Shown one piece after another: positions 18,301 through 24,146 of a stretch of DNA of 64,000 nucleotides; the first letter of the stretch is position 1; each line of letters starts with the position of its first letter. Both the position numbers and the translations under genes were made by a program. The notes under the pieces were generated by a model. The model worked only from the letters and a program-made list of their open reading frames with translations. It had not been told where the DNA came from and searched no databases. The DNA lies in assembly GCA_021154885.1 (NCBI GenBank), contig JAJKHS010000080.1, positions 1-64,000 on the forward strand, read 5' to 3'. The stretch is from Thermoanaerobaculum sp. Its GTDB lineage: Bacteria > Acidobacteriota > Thermoanaerobaculia > Multivoradales > UBA5704.

Positions 18301-18645
18301 AGCTACTTCCGGGAGCAGCTCGAGAAGAAGGGGGTCACTCCCGCCGCCCGTCTCGACGCCCTGCCCAACGGCGCCCGCGTGCGCACGGCCGGCTCGGTGA
18401 TCGTCCGCCAGCGCCCGGGCACGGCCAAGGGCCTCCTCTTCCTCACCCTGGAGGACGAGACCGGCATGTCCCAGGCCGTGGTCCCCCCGGACCTCCTCCA
18501 GCAGCACCGCAAGCTCATCGTCGGCTCCCCCGGCCTGCTGGTCGAGGGCATCCTCCAGAAGCGGGACGGGACGATCTCGGTCAAGGGCGAGAAGTTCTGG
18601 TCCCTGAAGGATCTGGTGGCGGTGCCGAGCCACGATTTCCGGTGA
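15364..18645 (+). CDS. dnaE2: Error-prone DNA polymerase III alpha subunit DnaE2 (ImuC)
   Basis: A 1093-residue C-family polymerase of normal length. An N-terminal PHP domain (YAELHAASAFSFLDGASLPE) leads to the palm, with catalytic acidic residues in PDIDLDLPSG at 418-427 and a conserved GRGSAANSAVCYAL block. The fingers follow (RPGPIAGNLASPYF, MGSKRSVERM, FPESHAASFALIAYASAY), then tandem helix-hairpin-helix and a C-terminal OB domain. DnaE2 works with ImuA/ImuB in SOS mutagenesis to copy damaged DNA, but neither partner gene is nearby. The 3' end is partly duplicated twice downstream (19331-19412, 20270-20461), around small toxin/antitoxin-like genes. Confidence 0.95.
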   Translation: MARKPAPPPYAELHAASAFSFLDGASLPEDLIERAAALELPAVALVDANGVYAAPRFHQAAKQAGVKALVGAEVTLADEPSLFQQRARFGPIGLVPNPKPDVERRGVDTQARLTLLAANQAGYRNLCRLATAAARGRPKGEARVSWDLLAEHAGGLHCLTGGDEGPLARELAEGGVDPARRLLERLGHLFPGRLHVELQRHRLREEEHRNQALVDLARRLRLPLVATNGVRYARPEDKPLHDVLTAIRHHTTLDAGGRLLAAHRERHFKSAAEMGRLFADLPEALAGSVRLAGELDFTLANLGYRFPDYPLPPGETPASYLRHVTWNGARARFRPLTAKAQGQIQKELDLIEKLNLAGYFLIVWDIVNFCLREKILAQGRGSAANSAVCYALSITAVDPVKMELLFERFLSEERGEWPDIDLDLPSGDQRERVIQHVYQRYGPHGAAMTATVITYRDRSATREVAKVFGYSEEQIEKLAGQLGNFTYDIHSGDDKSLTAELAAAGFDPSEPRLAHFMELWTRIHNLPRHLGQHTGGMVIAAGRLDEVVPLEPATMPGRVVIQWDKDDCADLGIIKVDLLGLGMLAALEEMVPTIKQREGVHVDLAHLPPDDPKVFRMLQEADTVGCFQIESRAQMASLPRNHPTRFYDIVIQVGIIRPGPIAGNLASPYFERRNGRQPVEYPHPSLKPILERTLGVPIFQEQLLKVAMVAAGFTGGEAEELRRAMGSKRSVERMNAIVDKLRRGMTAKGITGKPQDEIVQGITSFALYGFPESHAASFALIAYASAYLKAHHPTAFYLGLLNAWPMGFYHPATLVKDAQRHGVEIRPVDVQTSGVQCRWEDRVLREGARGVRDIRTGLAPAVGAIRIGFRFLRGLRNRAAAAIEAEQAKAPFADAEDLVRRCDLHEDELQTLAASGALACFGLTRRAALWQVARLGRPAGPLLDRLTDPEPSPLPEMTPAEETMTDYGTAQLTLGPHPMSYFREQLEKKGVTPAARLDALPNGARVRTAGSVIVRQRPGTAKGLLFLTLEDETGMSQAVVPPDLLQQHRKLIVGSPGLLVEGILQKRDGTISVKGEKFWSLKDLVAVPSHDFR

Positions 18646-18649
18646 GGGG
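18568..18649 (+). repeat. dnaE2 3'-end repeat, parental copy
   Basis: The last 78 bases of dnaE2 plus its immediate downstream bases. They recur at 19331-19412 with four mismatches over 82 bp, and the last 38 bases (18609-18646) recur at 20424-20461 with one mismatch. Confidence 0.9.
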
Positions 18650-18685
18650 GAGTATGATACGGAGCGCCTGGATTGGAGTGGCTCG

Positions 18686-19126
18686 GTGAAACCCACGGTC
18701 TACATAGAAACGACGATCATCAGCTATCTCGCTGCCCGACTCAGCAGGGACTTGCTCGTGGCCGCTCACCAGCAGTTGACTGTGGAATGGTGGATGGACC
18801 GACGGTTCGAATTCGAAGTCTTTAGCTCCGAATTCGTGGCCACCGAGATTGCCGCCGGTGATCAAACCATAGCGAGAAAACGTCTTGATTTCTTGGCTGG
18901 AATACCGTTCCTCCCAACCACGGAAGCGTCTTTGGCATTGGCCCAACGGTTGGTCCAGCGACAGGTAATTCCCCTAAAGTTTGCTGCTGACGCTTCTCAC
19001 GTTTCAATTTCTACGGTCCATGGGATAGACTACCTCTTGACCTGGAACTGCAAGCACATAGCCAATGCGCAAATCCAACGCCAGCTCAATACTATCGTCG
19101 AGAGGCGGGATACGAACCACCCGTGA
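18686..19126 (+). CDS. PIN-domain protein, likely VapC-type toxin
   Basis: A 146-residue protein with GTG start 18686 behind a GGAG. It has the PIN nuclease layout: an N-terminal strand with the first acidic residue (VYIETTIISYL), a mid-protein SSEFVATEI with a conserved Glu, and the C-terminal block KFAADASHVSIST then GIDYLLTWNCKHI carrying the remaining acidic and Asn residues. The family cuts RNA (often tRNA or rRNA) and is usually blocked by a cognate antitoxin. The gene at 19161 follows 34 bases later and is the likely partner. Its base composition is visibly more AT-rich than dnaE2, suggesting acquisition. Confidence 0.8.
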   Translation: MKPTVYIETTIISYLAARLSRDLLVAAHQQLTVEWWMDRRFEFEVFSSEFVATEIAAGDQTIARKRLDFLAGIPFLPTTEASLALAQRLVQRQVIPLKFAADASHVSISTVHGIDYLLTWNCKHIANAQIQRQLNTIVERRDTNHP

Positions 19127-19160
19127 TCTGTACACCGGAAGAGTTGATGGGAGAATAGCC

Positions 19161-19370
19161 ATGTGGGACGACCCAATCGTTGAAGAAGTAAGGAAGGCAC
19201 GAGACGAATACGCTGCAAAGTTCGATTACGATCTCGAAAGGATCTTTCAAGACATCAAGGAGCGAGAGAGGCAAAGCGAGCACAGGTTCGTTTCGCTCGC
19301 GCCGAAGCTCGTCGCGCCGCCCGAAAAGCTGGGACGATCTCGGTCAAGGGCGAGAAGTTCTGGTCCTTGA
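19161..19370 (+). CDS. Small PIN-partner (antitoxin-like) protein with dnaE2-derived tail
   Basis: A 69-residue protein from ATG 19161 (MWDDPIVEEVRKARDEYAAK). The helical segment FDYDLERIFQDIKERERQSE and the end RFVSLAPK fit small proteins commonly encoded beside PIN toxins. The last dozen or so residues come from the dnaE2 3' repeat that starts at 19331, read out of frame, so the original C-terminus has probably been replaced. That makes the tail a scar of the duplication. The same helical motif appears in the decayed gene at 34690-34908. Confidence 0.6.
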   Translation: MWDDPIVEEVRKARDEYAAKFDYDLERIFQDIKERERQSEHRFVSLAPKLVAPPEKLGRSRSRARSSGP

Positions 19371-19412
19371 AGGATCTGGTGGCAGTGCCGAGCCATGATT
19401 TCCGGCGAGGGG
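19331..19412 (+). repeat. dnaE2 3'-end repeat, second copy
   Basis: 82 bp matching 18568-18649 with four mismatches (positions equivalent to 18604, 18621, 18632 and 18643). It lies directly behind the PIN module and before the HepT gene. Confidence 0.9.
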
Positions 19413-19437
19413 ACGATCATCTGTGCCTTTGCTTGAC

Positions 19438-19857
19438 TCACATCCCAGCTTCATCGGCAACCAGAGCCAGGAACTTTCGCAACGCCTCGACACCCTCCCG
19501 ATATTCTTTATGGATCCGCTCATGATCCACCGTCGAGTAGCCGTGAGCGATCCGATTCCTCAGACCGACGGCGCCTTTCAGCTTGACGGCAAGATCGTGA
19601 TCGATTGCCCGCCGACTCACCAGGACACCGAACAGGGCGCCGGCCTCGTCGGGAGACTCCCACCCAGCGTCGGCGATCCAATGTGCAGCAAGATCGATGC
19701 ACTCCTGAATGGCGAGAAGTAGATGGAAGCTCGCCAGGTCCTGACTGTCATCATCAGAAAGAAACTCCGCAGAGGGCCGTGACAGTCTCTCCTCGGCCTT
19801 GTCGAGCCACTCCGTGGCGCGGGACAGCTTCCTTCCAACCACGTCAGGTTTGACCAT
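19438..19857 (-). CDS. hepT: HepT-like HEPN toxin (DUF86 type)
   Basis: A 139-residue helical protein with the HEPN active-site motif RNRIAHGY (an R-x4-H with downstream Tyr) at about residues 104-111, in the context VGLRNRIAHGYSTVDHERIHKE. HepT proteins cleave RNA and are kept inactive by the MntA nucleotidyltransferase, which AMPylates the Tyr of this motif. The mntA gene is directly upstream and overlaps by 14 bases. The pair is convergent to the PIN module and lies between two dnaE2 3'-end copies. Confidence 0.85.
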   Translation of the reverse strand: MVKPDVVGRKLSRATEWLDKAEERLSRPSAEFLSDDDSQDLASFHLLLAIQECIDLAAHWIADAGWESPDEAGALFGVLVSRRAIDHDLAVKLKGAVGLRNRIAHGYSTVDHERIHKEYREGVEALRKFLALVADEAGM

Positions 19858-20260
19858 GTCTCACCCTTTCTCGCAGCCGCTGGACCGCCGCCTTGGTGAA
19901 CATCCTCGCGTACGGCGCCCAGTCCCACCAGTCGACCATGGCCCGGACCTTGAAATCCGTCCAGAGGCCATCTTCCCTTTCGAAAAGCAGCACGCCGTCC
20001 CGGGAGATCTCGAAGCGCAGCAGGGGCGGCGCTTCGCCGAGGAAGATCAGGTCGACCTCGCGCTCCGCGGCCCGGCCGAGCTCGGCTCCGACGTGAAGGC
20101 GGACGTCCCGAGTGTCCGGATCGAGGAGGACGCCGAGATCGACATCGCTCCGCGATCTCGCCTCTCCCCGGGCCGTCGAGCCGAAAAGCACGGCCAGCCG
20201 CACGGCCGGGAGCGACGCGATGCTGCTGCGGAGGCGGTCCACGAGATCCATCGCGAACAT
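19844..20260 (-). CDS. mntA: MntA-type nucleotidyltransferase antitoxin
   Basis: A 138-residue protein starting at ATG 20260 (MFAMDLVDRL) or 20251. The open frame continues upstream to 20311, but that part is the complement of the dnaE2 fragment, so the later start is preferred. It has the minimal nucleotidyltransferase signature GSTARGEARSRSDVDLGV (GS...S.D.D) at residues 27-44, then a third acidic region around EVDLIFLG. It AMPylates and neutralises the HepT partner in studied systems. It starts within 10 bases of the third dnaE2 copy, so its promoter must lie in that copy. Confidence 0.85.
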   Translation of the reverse strand: MFAMDLVDRLRSSIASLPAVRLAVLFGSTARGEARSRSDVDLGVLLDPDTRDVRLHVGAELGRAAEREVDLIFLGEAPPLLRFEISRDGVLLFEREDGLWTDFKVRAMVDWWDWAPYARMFTKAAVQRLRERVRHGQT

Positions 20261-20269
20261 CTTACCCCG

Positions 20270-20461
20270 TTCGCCGACGCCGAGGACCTGGTGAGGCGCT
20301 ACGATCTGCACGAGGACGAGCTCCAGACCCTGGCCGCCAGCGGGGCGCTCGCCTGCTTCGGGCTCACCCGGCGGGTTGCCCTCTGGCAGGTGGCCCGCCT
20401 GGGCCGGCCCGCCGGCCCCGCAGGGATCTGGTGGCGGTGCCGAGCCATGATTTCCGGTGAG
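20270..20461 (+). repeat. dnaE2 3'-end repeat, internally deleted third copy
   Basis: Positions 20270-20418 match dnaE2 18037-18185 closely. After a 5-base joint, 20424-20461 match 18609-18646 with one mismatch. The 423 bases in between are missing. It is a chimaeric, non-coding copy of the dnaE2 end. It separates the HepT/MntA pair from the gene at 20513. Confidence 0.9.
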
Positions 20462-20512
20462 ATCCTGAGCGACCCGTGCTTTTTCTGCGGAACTAGGAGA
20501 TACTTTCTGGGA

Positions 20513-20845
20513 ATGACCGACGCGCCTTCACCAGAGAGTTGGCTCTTCGATGTCCCGACGCCTTTGGGCTTCCGAGTCCACGTGCCGCGTTCGTATTGGT
20601 CTATCATCATCATGGAGAAGCACCCTGCGATGGTCGGCCGGGAAGCCGATGTCGAGGAGGTGTTGAGGGATCCTGTGGAGATCAGAGCCAGCCGGGTTGA
20701 TCCGAGCGTCTATCTCTTCTACCGAGTGGAGAAAAGAGGACGTTGGATCTGCGCAGTTGCAAAGAGGACCGATGGCGAGGGTTTTCTCATTACAACCTAT
20801 CCTACGGATGCCATCAAAGAAGGAGAACGGATATGGCCCAGGTAA
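20513..20845 (+). CDS. Putative small toxin, possible BECR/PBECR-like fold
   Basis: A 110-residue protein from ATG 20513. Its core reads as a compact alpha/beta domain: YWSIIIMEKHPAMVGREADV, a helix VEEVLRDPVEIRAS, then strands VYLFYRVEKRGRWICAVAKR and EGFLITTYPTDAIKEGERIW. This order (His in the first helix, Arg/Ser, a Lys/Arg strand, a C-terminal TxYPTDAIKEG) resembles phage- and toxin-associated RNase folds (PBECR/DUF4258-like). The following DUF2283 gene overlaps by 13 bases, a pairing expected of a toxin-antitoxin module. The nuclease assignment is an inference. Confidence 0.6.
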   Translation: MTDAPSPESWLFDVPTPLGFRVHVPRSYWSIIIMEKHPAMVGREADVEEVLRDPVEIRASRVDPSVYLFYRVEKRGRWICAVAKRTDGEGFLITTYPTDAIKEGERIWPR

Positions 20846-21051
20846 AAGTCTTTCATGACCAGACCGGCAACACCCTGACGGTGTGGTTCGGGGAACCGCA
20901 GGACGAGTATATCTGTGAAGAGACCGGGGATGAGGTTATCCTGATGAAGGATCGTGGCGGGAAAGTCATTGGATTTGAAAAACTCAACTTCTCAACGGCC
21001 AAATCCGAGCACGAGCAACTGCGTGTCGCGTTCGAAACGATGATCGCCTGA
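20833..21051 (+). CDS. DUF2283 family protein, likely antitoxin partner
   Basis: A 72-residue protein from ATG 20833 behind AAGGAG. The body KVFHDQTGNTLTVWFGEPQD, then EVILMKDRGGKVIGFEKLNF, is the DUF2283 beta-sheet unit. It overlaps the previous gene by 13 bases, so the two are translationally coupled. DUF2283 genes are regularly found beside small toxin-like genes, but a biochemical role is not established. Confidence 0.8.
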   Translation: MAQVKVFHDQTGNTLTVWFGEPQDEYICEETGDEVILMKDRGGKVIGFEKLNFSTAKSEHEQLRVAFETMIA

Positions 21052-21133
21052 CTCAGCGCTATAAGTCTGCTTGGTCGACAACCAGCGCCTCGATGCCATT
21101 AAGGTCCATCGCGGGCATGCTGGTTCTCGCCTC

Positions 21134-22555
21134 TCACTCCTTCCGATAAACCCAGATGAGCATCTGCAGATACCCCGGCCGGCCCTCCGCCTCCGGAAAG
21201 ATCAGAAACTCCTGCGGCGGCGCCCCCCGCGGCGTGACGCGGAAGCGGTGCTCGCCGATCTTGGTCACGGGCAACGGGCCCTCGTTGCGGGACAGGAAGA
21301 GCCGGCCGTCGTTCACGTAGAAATCCACGTGCCCGCGGTTGACGTAGCTGCCGGCGTAGGATGCCATCTCCTCGGCGGTCATCTTGACGATCTTCAGCGG
21401 GGGTGACGGCTCCTCCTTGGGCTTCGGCCCCAGCAGCAGGTCGAACGCCTTGTCGAAGGTCTGATTGAAGCGGACCCCCTCGCGATTCATCAGGACGATC
21501 ACCGCCACCCGGCGCTCCGGAAACATGCGGATCTCGGCGCCATAGCCCGGCAGCTCGCCGCCGTGTTCGGCCCGGCGCATCCCGCGGTCGTCCTGGAGGA
21601 AGAAGCCGTAGCCGTACGCGCCGTTCTTGAAGACGTTGGTGGGGATTGGAACGTGCGGCGTGAGGAGCTGCGCGCTCACCCCCGTACGCAGCGCCTGGCG
21701 CCCGTCGAGCTGGCCGCCGTTGAGCACCGCGCGGATAAAGCGGGCGACGTCGTTCGCGCTGGAGAAGGCGTAGCCGGCGGGCCAGAGCCGCGAGTCGTCC
21801 GCCACGGGCCGCACCACGGCGAGCCTCCCGCTCTCGCCGGCCGCGTGCCCGACGGCCAAGGGATAGGTCATCGCCATCGTGGGCCGCAGCGTGGTGCGGG
21901 TCATTCCCAGCGGCTTGAAGAGGATCTCCTCCATGGCGTCGGCGTAGCGCTTGCCGACGGCCCGGGTCAGCAGCGAGCCCGCCACGGCGTAGCCCGCGTT
22001 CGAGTAGGAGAAGGCCGTACCGGGCGGAAGCAGGGTGGTGTTGTCACGGGTCCCCAGCCAGTCGACGAAGCGGTCCAGGGCTTCCTCGCCGTGTTCCCAG
22101 CCATGCCCGCCAGCCTCGTCCCGAAGTCCCGCCGTCTGGCTGAGGAGCTGATCGAGGGTGAGCTGTCCGAGCTTGGGATCGAGTCTCTTGTCCTTCTTGC
22201 TCAAGGGAGCGTCGAGGCTGAGCGTCCCATCACGAGCCAGGGTCAACACCGCGGCGGCCGTGAGCATCTTGGTGAGCGAGCCGACGCGGAACAGGGTGTC
22301 GGGTGTGACCGGCTCGCCCGTCTCGACATTGGCCATGCCGAGGCCGCGGACGAAGATCACGCGGTCACCCTGGATCACCGCCACGGCCGCGCCCGGCGTG
22401 GCGGTGGCCGACATCTCGTCGAGCACCGTCCGTTCCAACTCCGAGAAGTCGGGGCCGGAAGCGGGCTCAACGGGCTGGGCATGCAACGGCACAGCGAGGG
22501 ACGAGACGACGAGGAGGACGGGCAGCAAGGCGAGGCTTCGGCGCATGGCGTTCAT
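21134..22555 (-). CDS. Secreted serine hydrolase, class C beta-lactamase/PBP-like
   Basis: A 473-residue protein with the signal peptide SLALLPVLLVVSSLAVPLHA. Catalytic motifs are SLTK (in FRVGSLTKMLTAAAV), YSN (in FSYSNAGYAVAGSLL) and HGGELPGYGAEI in place of KTG. The last 120 residues form a beta-rich domain (YAGSYVNRGHVDFYVNDGRLF) common in this group. Likely a periplasmic peptidase or esterase. True beta-lactam hydrolysis cannot be claimed from sequence. The start is ambiguous between 22555 (3 bases from GAGGAG) and ATG 22546. Confidence 0.9.
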   Translation of the reverse strand: MNAMRRSLALLPVLLVVSSLAVPLHAQPVEPASGPDFSELERTVLDEMSATATPGAAVAVIQGDRVIFVRGLGMANVETGEPVTPDTLFRVGSLTKMLTAAAVLTLARDGTLSLDAPLSKKDKRLDPKLGQLTLDQLLSQTAGLRDEAGGHGWEHGEEALDRFVDWLGTRDNTTLLPPGTAFSYSNAGYAVAGSLLTRAVGKRYADAMEEILFKPLGMTRTTLRPTMAMTYPLAVGHAAGESGRLAVVRPVADDSRLWPAGYAFSSANDVARFIRAVLNGGQLDGRQALRTGVSAQLLTPHVPIPTNVFKNGAYGYGFFLQDDRGMRRAEHGGELPGYGAEIRMFPERRVAVIVLMNREGVRFNQTFDKAFDLLLGPKPKEEPSPPLKIVKMTAEEMASYAGSYVNRGHVDFYVNDGRLFLSRNEGPLPVTKIGEHRFRVTPRGAPPQEFLIFPEAEGRPGYLQMLIWVYRKE

Positions 22556-22750
22556 GGTCTCCTCAAGAGATCGGCCTGATGATTATTTCTTACGTTCGTC
22601 CTGATCGGATCGTCTAGGAGCCGGCCCTACGCCTACCCCCTTCCGGCATAGGCGGCCACCCGGGCATCGACAGGCTAGGAGCCTGCGCGGCAGAAAGCCA
22701 AAGCAGGGACAACAAGGACGAGGAAAGCTCTCGTCTCGGCGATTTTCTTC

Positions 22751-22795
22751 GTGTCCCTGATGTCCTTGGCGTCCTTGGTGTCCTTGCTGTCCCAG
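22751..22795. repeat. 9-bp tandem repeat, five units
   Basis: Units GTGTCCCTG, ATGTCCTTG, GCGTCCTTG, GTGTCCTTG, CTGTCCCAG (consensus NNGTCCYTG) in the gap upstream of the flavoprotein gene. The rest of the gap 22583-22850 shows no gene. Related units lie at 26049-26136. Confidence 0.7.
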
Positions 22796-22853
22796 AGCTT
22801 GGGCCACCAACACTGCTTCGAGCCTTTCTTTCTGCGGCGCAGGCTCCTAGGAT

Positions 22854-24146
22854 GTGTGTCACGTGACCTCCCCCCTCCCCACCCTCATCCTCGGCGCCGG
22901 GGCCGCCGGGATCATGGCGGCGATCTTCGCGGCGGGCCGGGACCGCCGGGTCCTGGTCCTGGAGCGGACGCGGGACGGCGGACGCAAGATCCTGGTCAGC
23001 GGCGGCGGGCGCTGCAACGTCCTGCCGTCCGTGGCCGATCCTTCTCGATTCGTCACCGACTCCTCGCCCAACACGCTGCGCAAGATCCTCACCTCCTGGC
23101 CCCTGGAGGAGCAGCGGCGCTTCTTCGAGATCGAGGCGGGCATCCCCTTGGCGCTGGAGACCGAAACCGGCAAGCTCTTCCCCGCCTCCAACAGCGCCCG
23201 GCAGGTGCGGGACCAGCTCCTCGCCCTGGCCCGCCGGCGCGGCGCCGAGATCCGCTTCGCTGCCCTGGTGACGGACCTCCTGCCGCCGGATGGTTCCAAC
23301 CCCTGGCGGGTCCGCCTCGGAGACGGCGAAGAGATCGCCGCCGCAGCCGTGATCGTGGCCACCGGCGGGCTCTCCCTGCCAGGCACCGGGAGCGACGGCA
23401 CCGGCCTCGACCTCGTCCGCCGGCTCGGCCACACGATCCACGAGACCTATCCCGCCCTCACGCCGCTGACCCTGGAGCCGCCCCGCTATGCCCCGCTCGC
23501 CGGGATCTCGCGGACGGTGACACTCCGCGCTCCTGGCGCTCCCGGCGGCAGCCGCACCTTCACCACCGAAGGCGGCTTCCTCTTCACCCACTGCGGCTAC
23601 AGCGGCCCGGCCGTCCTGAACGTCTCGCATCTCGCCGTGCGCTCCCGCCTGGCCGGCGGCCCGCCCCAGACGATCCGGGTGCAATGGACCCCGCTGGACG
23701 CTGCCGCCTGGGACAGCCTCCTGCGGGAGACCCCTGGCACCGCCTTCGGCCTCCTCCGCCGCCATCTCCCGGACCGGCTGGCCGAGGCCCTCCTCGCGGA
23801 CACGGGCGTCGAAGGTGGCCGTCCCCTCCCGCAGCTCCGCCGCGACGAGCGCCGCCGGCTCGTGGAAGCGCTCGCCGATCACCTCCTCCCCTGGACGGGT
23901 GACGAGGGCTACGCCAAGGCCGAGGTCACCGGCGGCGGCGTGGCCCTCTCGGAAATCGATCCCCGCACCCTGGAGAGCCGTCGCTACCCCGGCCTCTTCC
24001 TCTGCGGCGAGATCCTGGACGCCTTCGGACCCATCGGCGGCCACAACTTCCTCTGGGCCTGGGCCACGGGGAGAGCGGCGGGACTGGGCGCGGTCAGAGA
24101 TGGAGAGAGGTACACTCCCTCCGGAAACCAAGAGGAGGCCTCATGA
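22854..24146 (+). CDS. HI0933/BaiN-like FAD-dependent oxidoreductase
   Basis: A 430-residue flavoprotein. It has an N-terminal dinucleotide fold (TLILGAGAAGIMAAIFAAGR) and the family hallmark GRKILVSGGGRCN. An internal ATGGLSLPGTGSDGTG sits in the second FAD region, and the C-terminal GHNFLWAWATGRAAG closes the FAD site. Members include aminoacetone-oxidase-like and bile-acid BaiN proteins; most have no known substrate. The start is GTG at 22854 or 22863, without an obvious ribosome binding site. The stop overlaps the next start (ATGA). Confidence 0.9.
   Translation: MCHVTSPLPTLILGAGAAGIMAAIFAAGRDRRVLVLERTRDGGRKILVSGGGRCNVLPSVADPSRFVTDSSPNTLRKILTSWPLEEQRRFFEIEAGIPLALETETGKLFPASNSARQVRDQLLALARRRGAEIRFAALVTDLLPPDGSNPWRVRLGDGEEIAAAAVIVATGGLSLPGTGSDGTGLDLVRRLGHTIHETYPALTPLTLEPPRYAPLAGISRTVTLRAPGAPGGSRTFTTEGGFLFTHCGYSGPAVLNVSHLAVRSRLAGGPPQTIRVQWTPLDAAAWDSLLRETPGTAFGLLRRHLPDRLAEALLADTGVEGGRPLPQLRRDERRRLVEALADHLLPWTGDEGYAKAEVTGGGVALSEIDPRTLESRRYPGLFLCGEILDAFGPIGGHNFLWAWATGRAAGLGAVRDGERYTPSGNQEEAS

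Noticed and set aside
16639-18696. 685-codon minus-strand open frame opposite dnaE2
   Set aside because: A product of high GC and codon bias on the opposite strand. It shows no protein-like motifs, and the plus strand is plainly DnaE2.
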